Origin: an uncultured Saprospiraceae bacterium
GTDB lineage: Bacteria > Bacteroidota > Bacteroidia > Chitinophagales > Saprospiraceae
NCBI GenBank assembly: GCA_937930625.1
Contig: CALHBW010000096.1
Coordinates: 1-8,724 of the forward strand
DNA: 8,724 nucleotides
Direction of reading: 5' to 3'
The notes under the pieces are model-generated. The model ran no database searches, was not told the DNA's origin, and was given only the letters and a program-made list of their open reading frames with translations. Below, piece after piece: positions 1 to 6,954 of this stretch. Numbering within the stretch: position 1 is the stretch's first letter; the number at the start of each line of letters is the position of its first letter. The position numbers were made by a program, and so were the translations under genes.

Positions 1-226
1 CATACTACTATACATGAACCTAAAACTAGTACGTCATTCTGAATTTATTTCAGAATCTCCCAAGCCACAAGCACGATGTTGAATGTGAACTAAAAAAATA
101 TATTTCACTCAAAAACAACAAGTTATACGTTTTGTACAGCATGGGTTCTCCGTCGTTCGGGAGATACTGAAATAAATTCAGTATGACGGTTGCTTTTTGA
201 TTTTTTACCTCATGTATAGTAGTATG
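1..226. repeat. Nested inverted-repeat element (REPIN/MITE-like)
   Basis: Two pairs of inverted arms are nested here. The outer arms are a perfect 17-bp inverted repeat (1-17 CATACTACTATACATGA against 210-226) that may continue left of the window. The inner arms are 30 bp (32-61 against 159-188) and match at 28 of 30 positions. Each inner arm is itself a small hairpin of the form TTCTGAA-n5-TTCAGAA. A further short stem, TCTCC/GGAGA, lies at about 146-164. Inverted pairs of short hairpins are the layout of REPIN elements, and perfect terminal repeats around a non-coding core are MITE-like. No target duplication can be checked because the left end is at the window edge. The element may also form a structure downstream of the minus-strand gene ending at 359. 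Confidence 0.75.
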
Positions 227-358
227 GACACATTTACACTGCATTCCACCTGATTTCCTACATGAGCCAGATTTTTTATAAATTCTTAGATAAGCCCAAA
301 AAAATCATGAAAAATGAAATATTTTTTTGTGTATTTTTTGTGTATTTGAGATTTGAAC
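227..358. other. Non-coding spacer downstream of the glycosylase
   Basis: This AT-rich spacer has no supportable gene. Near 325-350 an 11-nt unit (TTTTTTGTGTA) occurs twice in tandem. I see no clean GC-rich stem followed by a T-run on the minus strand, so the terminator of the minus-strand glycosylase gene is not evident unless the inverted repeat at 1-226 serves. Confidence 0.5.
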
Positions 359-976
359 TTACGCCGGATAAGTTGCCACCAGCGGCTTACTCACCCATTT
401 ATTCCCTTTAATATAAAAGCGATATGGCAGTAAAGCACTCGCTCCTGCCGTTCCCATCCCCACACGCATACCCGCGAAGATGTCTGATTCTGCGACTACC
501 TCTCCCCTATCTTCAATCCAAATCAGGTCGCTTTGCAGGTCGGTCGTATTGTGTTTTTTGTGAATGCCGAGTGCTTTCCCTGTTGAACCGGGTCCGGCGG
601 TAAGAGCGGGTTTTACTTTCTCATAATTACGACGAATGAGCATATCTTCAATCCCTTCTGTGGGTTCTATTGCGCGTATGAGAATGGCATGTGGCATCTC
701 CTTTTCCCCCGTAATTACATTAAACAAATGATGGATCCCATAACAAATATACACATAGGCAATACCGCCTTCCATATAAAACGGTTCGGTACGTGGCGTG
801 CGGACACCATTCTTTGCGTGGCAGGCTTGGTCGTCGGGTCCGCGATAGGCTTCGGTTTCCACGATTTTACCTGCGGTGCGGATGCCGTCAATTTGCGTAA
901 TCAGGTATTTTCCGAGCAAATCTTTACTGATTTGTAGAACATCCTCCCTTGTGTAAAATGACTTACTTAACTTCAT
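359..976 (-). CDS. 3-methyladenine DNA glycosylase (AAG/MPG family)
   Basis: This is a monofunctional DNA glycosylase that starts base-excision repair by flipping out alkylated purines (3-methyladenine, probably hypoxanthine) and cutting the glycosidic bond. The product is about 205 residues, the usual length for bacterial Pur_DNA_glyco proteins. Numbering from the TTG at 979, the signature ETEAYRGPDDQACHA contains the general-base Glu43, Tyr45 and His54, equivalent to human AAG Glu125, Tyr127 and His136. AYVYICYGIHHLFNV carries the base-stacking and intercalating tyrosine region and the Asn87 equivalent of human Asn169. ILIRAIEPTEG matches the conserved R-A-x-E-P motif, and LTAGPGSTGKALGI is the typical glycine-rich segment. 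An ORF can start one codon earlier at a TTG (979), but the ATG at 976 is preferred. No Shine-Dalgarno motif is visible, as is usual in Bacteroidota. It lies on the same strand as the peptidase gene, with a 259-bp spacer that argues against tight coupling. Confidence 0.95.
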   Translation of the reverse strand: MKLSKSFYTREDVLQISKDLLGKYLITQIDGIRTAGKIVETEAYRGPDDQACHAKNGVRTPRTEPFYMEGGIAYVYICYGIHHLFNVITGEKEMPHAILIRAIEPTEGIEDMLIRRNYEKVKPALTAGPGSTGKALGIHKKHNTTDLQSDLIWIEDRGEVVAESDIFAGMRVGMGTAGASALLPYRFYIKGNKWVSKPLVATYPA

Positions 977-1080
977 CAATTGGGTATTGAGCTTTCAATC
1001 AAAAATCTAAAACTCACGTTTCTGTTAATTTCTTTGACTTATCAAATTATTGAAATTCAAGCAGAAGTACATAATTATTT

Positions 1081-1189
1081 TAGGATAGGAGTACGAATTT
1101 GAAAGATTTAACTGATAATTACGGATAAATTTATCGGTAAAAAAATCCGTTGAATCCGTCAAATCAGTATTATCTGTACTCCTATCCTA
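1081..1189. repeat. 109-bp inverted-repeat element in spacer
   Basis: The ends are a perfect 14-bp inverted repeat, TAGGATAGGAGTAC (1081-1094) against GTACTCCTATCCTA (1176-1189). The core contains a perfect 12-bp palindrome, GATAAATTTATC (1124-1135), and two ATCCGT-containing segments at about 1145-1160. It resembles a short non-autonomous element or a paired REP structure. It lies between two minus-strand genes, so it would be transcribed if the peptidase transcript reads through. Confidence 0.7.
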
Positions 1190-1235
1190 TCAAAATTTGA
1201 ACTCGAAAAAATTTAACAGAAAAGAGAGTCTAAAA

Positions 1236-3473
1236 TCACTTCATCTCCATTTCTAAATTATAAAACATAAAACTCATAACGTCTGCCCATTCTTCGATTT
1301 CTTGTTCAGTATTGGCAGCTCGGTGTCCTGCGTCTTTCATCACACGAATAAGAACAGGATTTTCGCCTTTATGTCCGTCCTGAAGTGCAGAGGTAAATTT
1401 GTAGGAGTGAGCAGGTACAACTCTATCATCGTGGTCGCCCGTAGTCACGAGCGTAGCAGGATATGATGTACCCGGCTTGACATTATGAACGGGCGAATAA
1501 CTCAATAAATATTTGAGTTGTTCTTCGCTGTCATCCCTTGTGCCATAGTCGGTAGCCCACGCGCCGCCAATCGTAAATGTATGATAGCGCAACATATCCA
1601 TCACACCAACGGCAGGCAAGGCAACTTTGAACAGTTCAGGGCGTTGTGTCATGCACGCACCTACGAGCAAGCCCCCGTTCGAGCGTCCGCGAATAGCGAG
1701 CTTATCCGGCGAAGTATAATCCTGATTAATCAAAAACTCGGCTGCGCTGATAAAGTCATTAAAAACATTTTGCTTTTGGAGTTTTGTACCTGCTTTGTGC
1801 CATTTTTTGCCGTACTCGCCACCACCGCGAATATTGGCAACCGCATAAATACCGCCATTTTCAAGAAAGACCGTATTCGCCGCAGCAAATCCCGGCAAAA
1901 TACTAATATCAAAACCTCCGTAACCATACAGTAAAGTCGGATTGCTACCATTTTTTTGTATGCCTTTCTTATGCGTGATAAACATCGGAACTTTTGTACC
2001 ATCATAACTCTCATAAAACACCTGTTCGGTTACATAATCGTCCGCATTAAAATCCACCTTTGGAGCTTTAAATACCTCCGACTGCCCGGCTTCAATATCG
2101 TATATATATATGGTATTGGGTTGTTTGAACGAAGTAAAATTATAAAAAGCCAGCTTATCGCCACGTTTACCGCTAAAGCCATCCACCGTACCAATGCCGG
2201 GTAATTCCAACGCTCCTTCTGCCCTACCATTTTCGGAAAAAATCTTGACTTGGCTTTTGGCGTCTTTGATGTAGGTTGCCATAATTTTACCTCCGACCAA
2301 ATCCGCACTTTCAAGTTTTTCTTTGGCTTCAGGAATAAGGTCGCGCCAATTGCTTTCTGCCGGGCGTTTGGTGTCAATCGTAATCACGCGCATATTGGGT
2401 GCATCATGATTGGTCAGGACAACAAGTTTGTCGCCGAAATTATCCAATACCCTAAAGTCATTGTCAAAACTCTCCACGATAGGCGTAAAATCTTCCTGAT
2501 TTTTACTTAGGTCTTTGAAATAAAGTGCATTGCCGCTCGTCGATTTTCTGGTAGATAACATAAGGAAACGTTCATCCTCTGTCGTCCGCGCACCTACCAG
2601 CAAGTCGGGATTGGCACGGTCAATAAACACCAACTCATCGTCGGCTTGCGAAGTCCCTAATTTGTGATAATAAATTTGATGAAATTCATTCTTCTCGGAA
2701 AGTTTATCACCGCCTTTTGGTGCTTTGTATCTTGCATAAAAGAAGCCATCGTCTTTCCAAGACATCCCCGAAAATTTGACCCATTCCAGTTTATCACTCA
2801 AAGTGTTACCGTTTTCCAAATCTTTTATGCGGATGGTACGCCAATCCGAGCCACTTTTCGATGTGCTGTATGCGAGATAACGCCCATCTTTTGAAAAGCT
2901 GTATATATCAAGCCCTACTGTGCCGTCAGACGAAAATTTGTTGGGGTCAAGCACTACTTTAGGTTCGGATTCCAAATCATCTTGCACGTACAAAACATTA
3001 TGATTTTGCAAACCGTCATTTTTGAAAAAGTAATATTTATCATTTTCTTTAAACGGCGTTCCGAATTTTTCATAATTCCACACTTCGGTCAGCCGTTCTA
3101 AAATATCGTCGCGAAAAGGTATATCATCCAAATAACTAAATGTCAGGTCATTTTGCTTTCTCACCCAAGATTTGGTTGCGCCACTATTCGCATCTTCTAA
3201 CCAACGGTAAGGGTCGGCTACTTTCACTCCAAAATACTCTTCCACAATGGTATCTTTTCGAATATTTGGATATTCATAAGTTACGTCTTCCATTTCTACA
3301 TTATTGTTTTCTTCTGCCTGTTCTTGATTGCTTGATTTCCCGCAGGAAACCATAAAAATTCCGATAAAGGCAAATTGGATTATCAGTCGATAGTTCATAG
3401 TTGATAGTCCATAGTTCTTACAGAAATCAGACGGCTTTGGACTGATAACCGTAAATTGGAATAGTTTTTTCAT
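1236..3473 (-). CDS. Prolyl oligopeptidase (S9A), probable lipoprotein
   Basis: This is a serine peptidase that cleaves short peptides after proline, here probably anchored in the cell envelope. In the 745-residue frame, residues about 70-480 form the family's beta-propeller region, beginning DPYRWLEDANS. The C-terminal part is the alpha/beta hydrolase domain. Ser598 lies in GRSNGGLL, Asp682/Asp683 in TTGDHDDRVVP and His717 in DAGHRAA, so the catalytic triad is complete. The GGGEYG and YGYGGF motifs are also family hallmarks. After removal of the leader the length fits the roughly 700-residue family. A lipobox-like segment, FMVSC, places the lipidated Cys at residue 44. That is far from the 3473 start because an 81-bp insertion (3372-3460) separates the start MKKLFQF from the hydrophobic core. 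A second ATG at 3398, supplied by the insertion, would give a compact lipoprotein signal peptide (MNYRLIIQFAFIGIFMVSC). Both starts are plausible; the longer span is given. Confidence 0.95.
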   Translation of the reverse strand: MKKLFQFTVISPKPSDFCKNYGLSTMNYRLIIQFAFIGIFMVSCGKSSNQEQAEENNNVEMEDVTYEYPNIRKDTIVEEYFGVKVADPYRWLEDANSGATKSWVRKQNDLTFSYLDDIPFRDDILERLTEVWNYEKFGTPFKENDKYYFFKNDGLQNHNVLYVQDDLESEPKVVLDPNKFSSDGTVGLDIYSFSKDGRYLAYSTSKSGSDWRTIRIKDLENGNTLSDKLEWVKFSGMSWKDDGFFYARYKAPKGGDKLSEKNEFHQIYYHKLGTSQADDELVFIDRANPDLLVGARTTEDERFLMLSTRKSTSGNALYFKDLSKNQEDFTPIVESFDNDFRVLDNFGDKLVVLTNHDAPNMRVITIDTKRPAESNWRDLIPEAKEKLESADLVGGKIMATYIKDAKSQVKIFSENGRAEGALELPGIGTVDGFSGKRGDKLAFYNFTSFKQPNTIYIYDIEAGQSEVFKAPKVDFNADDYVTEQVFYESYDGTKVPMFITHKKGIQKNGSNPTLLYGYGGFDISILPGFAAANTVFLENGGIYAVANIRGGGEYGKKWHKAGTKLQKQNVFNDFISAAEFLINQDYTSPDKLAIRGRSNGGLLVGACMTQRPELFKVALPAVGVMDMLRYHTFTIGGAWATDYGTRDDSEEQLKYLLSYSPVHNVKPGTSYPATLVTTGDHDDRVVPAHSYKFTSALQDGHKGENPVLIRVMKDAGHRAANTEQEIEEWADVMSFMFYNLEMEMK
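3372..3460. mobile_element. Small insertion with 8-bp direct repeats in signal-peptide codons
   Basis: The 8-bp sequence AAATTGGA occurs at 3372-3379 and again at 3453-3460, spaced 81 bp apart. Between them lie a 9-bp inverted repeat, TTATCAGTC (3380-3388) against GACTGATAA (3440-3448), and four heptamers (GATAGTT, CATAGTT, GATAGTC, CATAGTT; 3389-3416). Removing one 81-bp period restores an ordinary lipoprotein leader, MKKLFQFAFIGIFMVSCG, in frame. This layout fits insertion of a small non-autonomous repeat with target duplication. It could instead have arisen by tandem or slippage-derived expansion. The direct and inverted repeats are visible in the sequence; their origin is inference. Confidence 0.65.
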
Positions 3474-4064
3474 ACTCTATTTGAATTGTTTTTTGTCAAA
3501 TTGAAAATGATGAATTTTGAATTAACAATTAGAACGATATTTTAATTAATAAAGAATTAATTTTAAACATTTTACAAAGAAATAATTTCGTTAATTATCT
3601 TTTCTAATTTCAATTTTCTACTTGACATACATATTGTTGTGTTAATAGGGCATTACGATTAACAATTTTAAACTTTTTTTATGTAATTTTACGATTTAAA
3701 TTGTTAAATAACGTAACACAGACATTCCCGTCTGTATCGCGTAATAACACAGAATAGAATTTCGACCTCTATATTTCGCTTTTTAATTATTTATAAAATA
3801 CTGATTAATATTTTTTTTTAATAAAATTAATTCGTATAAATAATTCATAAAATTATAATTATTTTAATAATATAAAAATAATTATTCAGAATAATATCTG
3901 TGTTCGAGAATTTTGTTTAACATTTAAATTTGAAACAAAAATCATATGCCGCATATACAGACAAGAATGTCTGTCTTACGGTACTATTAAAAGTTTCCGA
4001 TACGAACGCTCGTGCGAATCCGATGATTTGAAACGAGCCACAATTTTACTAAAAACATTTATTA
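3474..4064. other. AT-rich divergent spacer (promoter region for both genes)
   Basis: These 591 bp separate the divergent peptidase (minus) and coiled-coil protein (plus) starts, so promoters for both should lie here. I see no clear Bacteroidota -7 box (TAnnTTTG) with a -33 partner for either gene. No ORF is supportable. The stretch 3781-3940 is almost pure A/T with runs such as AATAATTATTTT. Paired ACAGAC hairpins lie at 3718-3735 and 3957-3974. A short palindrome, ATATGC-C-GCATAT, lies at 3944-3956. An imperfect GC-rich hairpin lies at about 3996-4024 (TCCGATACGAAC and GTGCGAATCCGA) just before the plus-strand start. Confidence 0.6.
3712..3980. repeat. Pair of inverted ACAGAC hairpin repeats
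   Basis: A 26-bp unit at 3712-3737 is repeated in inverted orientation at 3955-3980, with 23 of 26 positions matching. Each unit contains a perfect 6-bp stem, ACAGAC-n6-GTCTGT, with loop ATTCCC in the first and AAGAAT in the second (ATTCTT when read on the other strand). The intervening 217 bp is extremely AT-rich. Two similar hairpin units facing each other across a spacer is REPIN-like architecture. No transposase is encoded nearby. Confidence 0.65.
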
Positions 4065-6233
4065 ATGAGTTCTAAAAAGCTCTTATTTATCATCAGCCTT
4101 GTCATTTTGGTGAGTAGTCTGATGTCATTTAATGTCAATCCCATATTAAATTTTGATTCTAACACTTCTCCCGTTTTAGTCAAAACTGATACATTGCCAA
4201 GCGATATGCAGGAGCGCGTAGCCGAGCTTCATCGCAAGCGTGAGCAAATCAGAAAGGAAGTAGAACGCATCAAAGCAGAAGAAAAAGCCAAAGCTGCGAA
4301 AAAAGCACAGGCAGAAATAACTGCATTGGAAAAGGAGCAAGAAAAAGCAAATAAAGATGCAATAGCTCAAATCAAGGCAGAAGAAAAAGCCTTAAAAAAG
4401 GCAGAAGCAGACAAACTAAAAGCTATTAAAAAGCAGCAACGTGAAGCAGATGCAATCAAGCGGGCTAAAGTAAAAGCAAAACAAGATGCTATTGCAAAAA
4501 AAGACCGTGAAGCAAAAAAGAAACAAGCTGACAAACTAAAAGCTGCGAAAAAAGTAGAGGCAGAACGTTTGGCATTGGAAAGAAAGCGACAACGCGAAGC
4601 AGAGGCAATACTGAAAGCCGAGCAAAAAGCCGAAGCCAATCGCCTCAAAACTGAGCAAGACGCTGAAAGACAGGCATTGCGAGATAAAGTCGCTAAGGCA
4701 CAGGAAAATGTCAATATTACTGTAAGCGACGAAGACGCTCTAAAAGCGGCAAAAAAACGCGATGCAGAAATCGCCAAAGCTGCCAAACAAAAAGAGCGCG
4801 AAGCCCTCAAAGCAGCAAGAGCAAAAGAGCGCGAAGAAAAAGCACGACAAAAAGCAGAAGCTGCTGATATAGCACTATCAAATCCGAATATTAGTGAGGA
4901 AGACGCTATAAAAGCGGCGAAGAAACGCGATGCAGAAATCGCCAAAGCTGCCAAACAAAAAGAGCGTGAAGCCCTCAAAGCAGCAAGAGCAAAAGAGCGC
5001 GAAGAAAAAGCGCGACAAAAAGCAGAAGCTGCTGATATAGCACTATCAAATCCGAATATTAGTGAGGAAGACGCTATAAAAGCGGCGAAAAAACGCGATG
5101 CAGAAATCGCCAAAGCTGCCAAACAAAAAGAGCGTGAGGCACTCAAAGCAGCAAGAGCAAAAGAGCGCGAAGAAAAAGCACGACAAAAAGCAGAAGCTGC
5201 TGATATAGCATTGTCAAATCCGAATATTAGTGAGGAAGACGCTATAAAAGCGGCGAAGAAACGCGATGCAGAACTCGCCAAAGCCGCTAAACAAAAAGAG
5301 CGTGAGGCACTCAGAGTCGCAAGAGCTAAAGAACGCGAGGAAAAAGCGGAATTATTGGCACGTCAAAAAGCAGAAGCGGCGGCTGCCGCAGAAGCAGGAT
5401 TGGTATATGACGAAGACCCACCGGGACAGGAAAGTACACCCAATGTATCAATTCCCGCAGACCCCACCGAAAATCCGGGACAACAAGCAAAGCCGATAGA
5501 AGTAGCAACTAATCAGGGAACAGGAAATAACGAACCAAAAGTAATCACCGAACCTATTTTGCCGCCGCCACCGGCTAACGACGCCACCGCAGAAGCACCG
5601 CGTGACAAAACAAAAGACGCCGTAGCAAAGGCACTGAAAAGAGGAAACAAAAAGAAAAGAAGAGGCGGTATCAAACTTCCGGGTATCGGCAACAACAAAT
5701 CGGATATACCCAATGAGGTGCTTTTGGAAGAATGTGATTTTGAATTCAATGAATTTGACCCGATTACGCAAAAAGTCAAGCGTGGACTCTCACATCGCTT
5801 CTTTTTCAGCTATACCGAAGATATTTTGAAAGAGTATATGCAAGGTGAAGATTATCTCGTCTGCACAGGTGGATTGATTGATATTCAGGGAATTATTGCT
5901 TTGGATGTTGAATTTGTTATCGACTCTCCGCAAGCGCGTTACGATTATGGTTCTATTGGTGCAGGTGCTCAAATGATTCTCCAACTCATTGATGGAGAAA
6001 TCATTACGCTACTCAGCGAAAAGTCCGATTCGGGCAGAATCAATAAAGCAACCGGCAAAACCGAATTTTCTACCATCTTCCTCGTTAGTCCGCGCGAAGA
6101 AAAAACCCTTCGCAAAACCGAAATCAGTGCTGTACGTATGGTCTGGGGAACAGGTTATGAAGATTACGAAGTCAATGAATTGGACTTCCTTATCAACCAA
6201 TTCCAGTGCATCGACGCCGCTAGGGACAACTAA
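4065..6233 (+). CDS. Exported Lys/Glu-rich helical repeat protein, unassigned C-terminal domain
   Basis: I do not recognise a named family. The 722-residue product begins with a Sec-type signal or membrane anchor (KK at 4-5, hydrophobic 6-21, possible cut near LMS). Residues about 48-220 are a degenerate Lys/Glu/Ala/Arg-rich helix. Residues 221 to about 438 hold four copies of a 56-residue repeat of the type SEEDAIKAAKKRDAE. A Pro/Asn/Gln-rich linker with PPPP follows (about 449-515), then a basic patch, KRGNKKKRR (about 526-534). The C-terminal domain, about 548-722, is mixed in composition and predicted to be folded, with segments such as HRFFFSYTED, DYLVCTGG and VWGTGYEDYEVNELDF. The helical part resembles TolA domain II and other envelope-spanning coiled coils or single alpha-helices, but the C-terminus does not look like TolA domain III. 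A periplasmic spacer or tether role is inference only. The start is the ATG at 4065, after an A-rich leader. The gene is divergent from the peptidase and is followed by octamer repeats and miaE. Confidence 0.85.
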   Translation: MSSKKLLFIISLVILVSSLMSFNVNPILNFDSNTSPVLVKTDTLPSDMQERVAELHRKREQIRKEVERIKAEEKAKAAKKAQAEITALEKEQEKANKDAIAQIKAEEKALKKAEADKLKAIKKQQREADAIKRAKVKAKQDAIAKKDREAKKKQADKLKAAKKVEAERLALERKRQREAEAILKAEQKAEANRLKTEQDAERQALRDKVAKAQENVNITVSDEDALKAAKKRDAEIAKAAKQKEREALKAARAKEREEKARQKAEAADIALSNPNISEEDAIKAAKKRDAEIAKAAKQKEREALKAARAKEREEKARQKAEAADIALSNPNISEEDAIKAAKKRDAEIAKAAKQKEREALKAARAKEREEKARQKAEAADIALSNPNISEEDAIKAAKKRDAELAKAAKQKEREALRVARAKEREEKAELLARQKAEAAAAAEAGLVYDEDPPGQESTPNVSIPADPTENPGQQAKPIEVATNQGTGNNEPKVITEPILPPPPANDATAEAPRDKTKDAVAKALKRGNKKKRRGGIKLPGIGNNKSDIPNEVLLEECDFEFNEFDPITQKVKRGLSHRFFFSYTEDILKEYMQGEDYLVCTGGLIDIQGIIALDVEFVIDSPQARYDYGSIGAGAQMILQLIDGEIITLLSEKSDSGRINKATGKTEFSTIFLVSPREEKTLRKTEISAVRMVWGTGYEDYEVNELDFLINQFQCIDAARDN
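4725..5378 (+). repeat. Four tandem 168-bp coding repeats
   Basis: Repeat copies start at 4725, 4893, 5061 and 5229 with an exact 168-bp period, which encodes 56 residues or eight heptads. Copies 2 and 3 differ at 6 of 168 bases by direct reading, and all six changes are synonymous. Copy 1 is also near identical. Copy 4 diverges towards its end, with four extra residues (ELLA), and grades into an Ala-rich tail. Each of copies 1-3 ends in LSNPNI, a likely helix break between units. Such arrays usually vary in copy number between strains. Confidence 0.95.
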
Positions 6234-6372
6234 TGAGTGAATGAGTGAATTTTGAATGAGTGAATTGGAAATGAGTAAATGAATAGATGAGTAAATGAGT
6301 AAATATCATTTACTCATTCACCCATTCACCCATTCACCCATTCACTCATTCACTCATTCACTCATTCATTCT
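6233..6372. repeat. Octamer tandem repeats forming a large inverted repeat
   Basis: The left half (6233-6304) is built of ATGAGTGA/ATGAGTAA octamers and the right half (6308 to about 6370) of the complementary ATTCACTC/ATTCACCC octamers. The centre is a perfect stem, ATGAGTAAAT (6295-6304) against ATTTACTCAT (6308-6317), with a 3-nt loop. The array starts at the last base of the coiled-coil gene's stop codon and ends just before the miaE start. On the plus strand the left half supplies repeated TGA stops. The right half is open in the miaE frame and would encode a His/Pro/Ser/Thr-rich leader. Confidence 0.9.
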
Positions 6373-6954
6373 ATGCTAGGTTTACAATTGCCGACTGACC
6401 CGCGATGGGTAAATTTGGCTGAAAAAAGCCTTGAAGATATACTGACCGACCACGCTTATTGCGAACAAAAAGCAGCAACGAGCTGTATCTCTCTCATCCA
6501 ACTTTTTTCTGATAAAGACGAACTTGTACGCGAACTCGCCCCCATCGTCACCGAAGAATGGGGTCACTTCCGCATGGTACTCGCCGAACTCGACAAACGT
6601 GAACTCAAACTCGGCAGACAACGCAAAGACGAATACGTCAATGAATTGCTCAAATTCAGAAAGAAAGGCGGTAGCCACGATGACCGTCTGCTCGAACATC
6701 TGCTGATTTGTGCCTTGATTGAAGCCCGTAGCTGCGAACGCTTCCGGTTGCTTTCCCTCCACATTAATGATGACGATTTAAAAGAATTTTACCATAAATT
6801 TATGATTGCCGAAGCAGGACATTATCGACTGTTTATTGATTTGGCAAAAAAATATAACGGCGAAGAAAACGTAAAAAAACGTTGGAAAGAATACCTCGAA
6901 CACGAAGCAAAGATTATGGAAAATCTCAGCCTGCGTGGTGATAGGATGCACTAG
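6373..6954 (+). CDS. miaE: tRNA-(ms2io6A37)-hydroxylase (MiaE)
   Basis: This is a di-iron monooxygenase that hydroxylates the isopentenyl side chain of ms2i6A at position 37 of tRNAs reading UNN codons, the last step after MiaA and MiaB. The 193-residue product has the four-helix ligand pattern of the family: Glu31 (in CEQKAA), Glu62-x-x-His65 (EEWGHF), Glu117 (LIEARS) and Glu147-x-x-His150 (AEAGH). Neighbouring family motifs such as EHLLICALIEARSCERF are also present. The reading frame is open upstream to an ATG at 6295. Those extra 26 residues (MSKYHLLIHPFTHSPIHS and more) are only translated octamer repeat, so the ATG at 6373, followed by the conserved MLGLQLPTDPRW, is chosen. The gene lies on the same strand as the coiled-coil gene, 139 bp downstream, and could share its transcript unless the intervening inverted repeat interferes. 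Confidence 0.93.
   Translation: MLGLQLPTDPRWVNLAEKSLEDILTDHAYCEQKAATSCISLIQLFSDKDELVRELAPIVTEEWGHFRMVLAELDKRELKLGRQRKDEYVNELLKFRKKGGSHDDRLLEHLLICALIEARSCERFRLLSLHINDDDLKEFYHKFMIAEAGHYRLFIDLAKKYNGEENVKKRWKEYLEHEAKIMENLSLRGDRMH

Noticed and set aside
50..244. 64-residue minus-strand frame with VILNLFQYLP
   Set aside because: The peptide is the translation of the inverted-repeat arm at 159-188, a recurring artefact of this repeat type, and it has no gene context.
689..937. 82-residue plus-strand frame inside the glycosylase gene
   Set aside because: It lies opposite the conserved catalytic region of the glycosylase and shows no features of its own.
3622..3650. TTGACA followed by AT-rich sequence as a sigma-70-like promoter
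   Set aside because: A TTGACA -35 box is not the usual promoter form in Bacteroidota, no well-spaced -10 follows, and the start of the next gene is over 400 bp away.
4367..5281. 304-residue open frame on the minus strand, rich in Ala, Ser, Phe and Arg
   Set aside because: It lies wholly opposite the Lys/Glu/Ala repeat region and mirrors its codon bias and 168-bp period. It has no independent protein features, so it is a compositional shadow.
4725..5378. Regular repeats considered as a CRISPR array
   Set aside because: The period is 168 bp with near-identical units throughout and no unique spacers, and the repeats are translated in one frame.
6295..6372. N-terminal 26-residue extension of MiaE
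   Set aside because: It is translated octamer repeat (IHPFTHSPIHSFTHS) with no counterpart in the enzyme family. The internal ATG at 6373 gives the conserved N-terminus. It is kept only as a regulatory finding.
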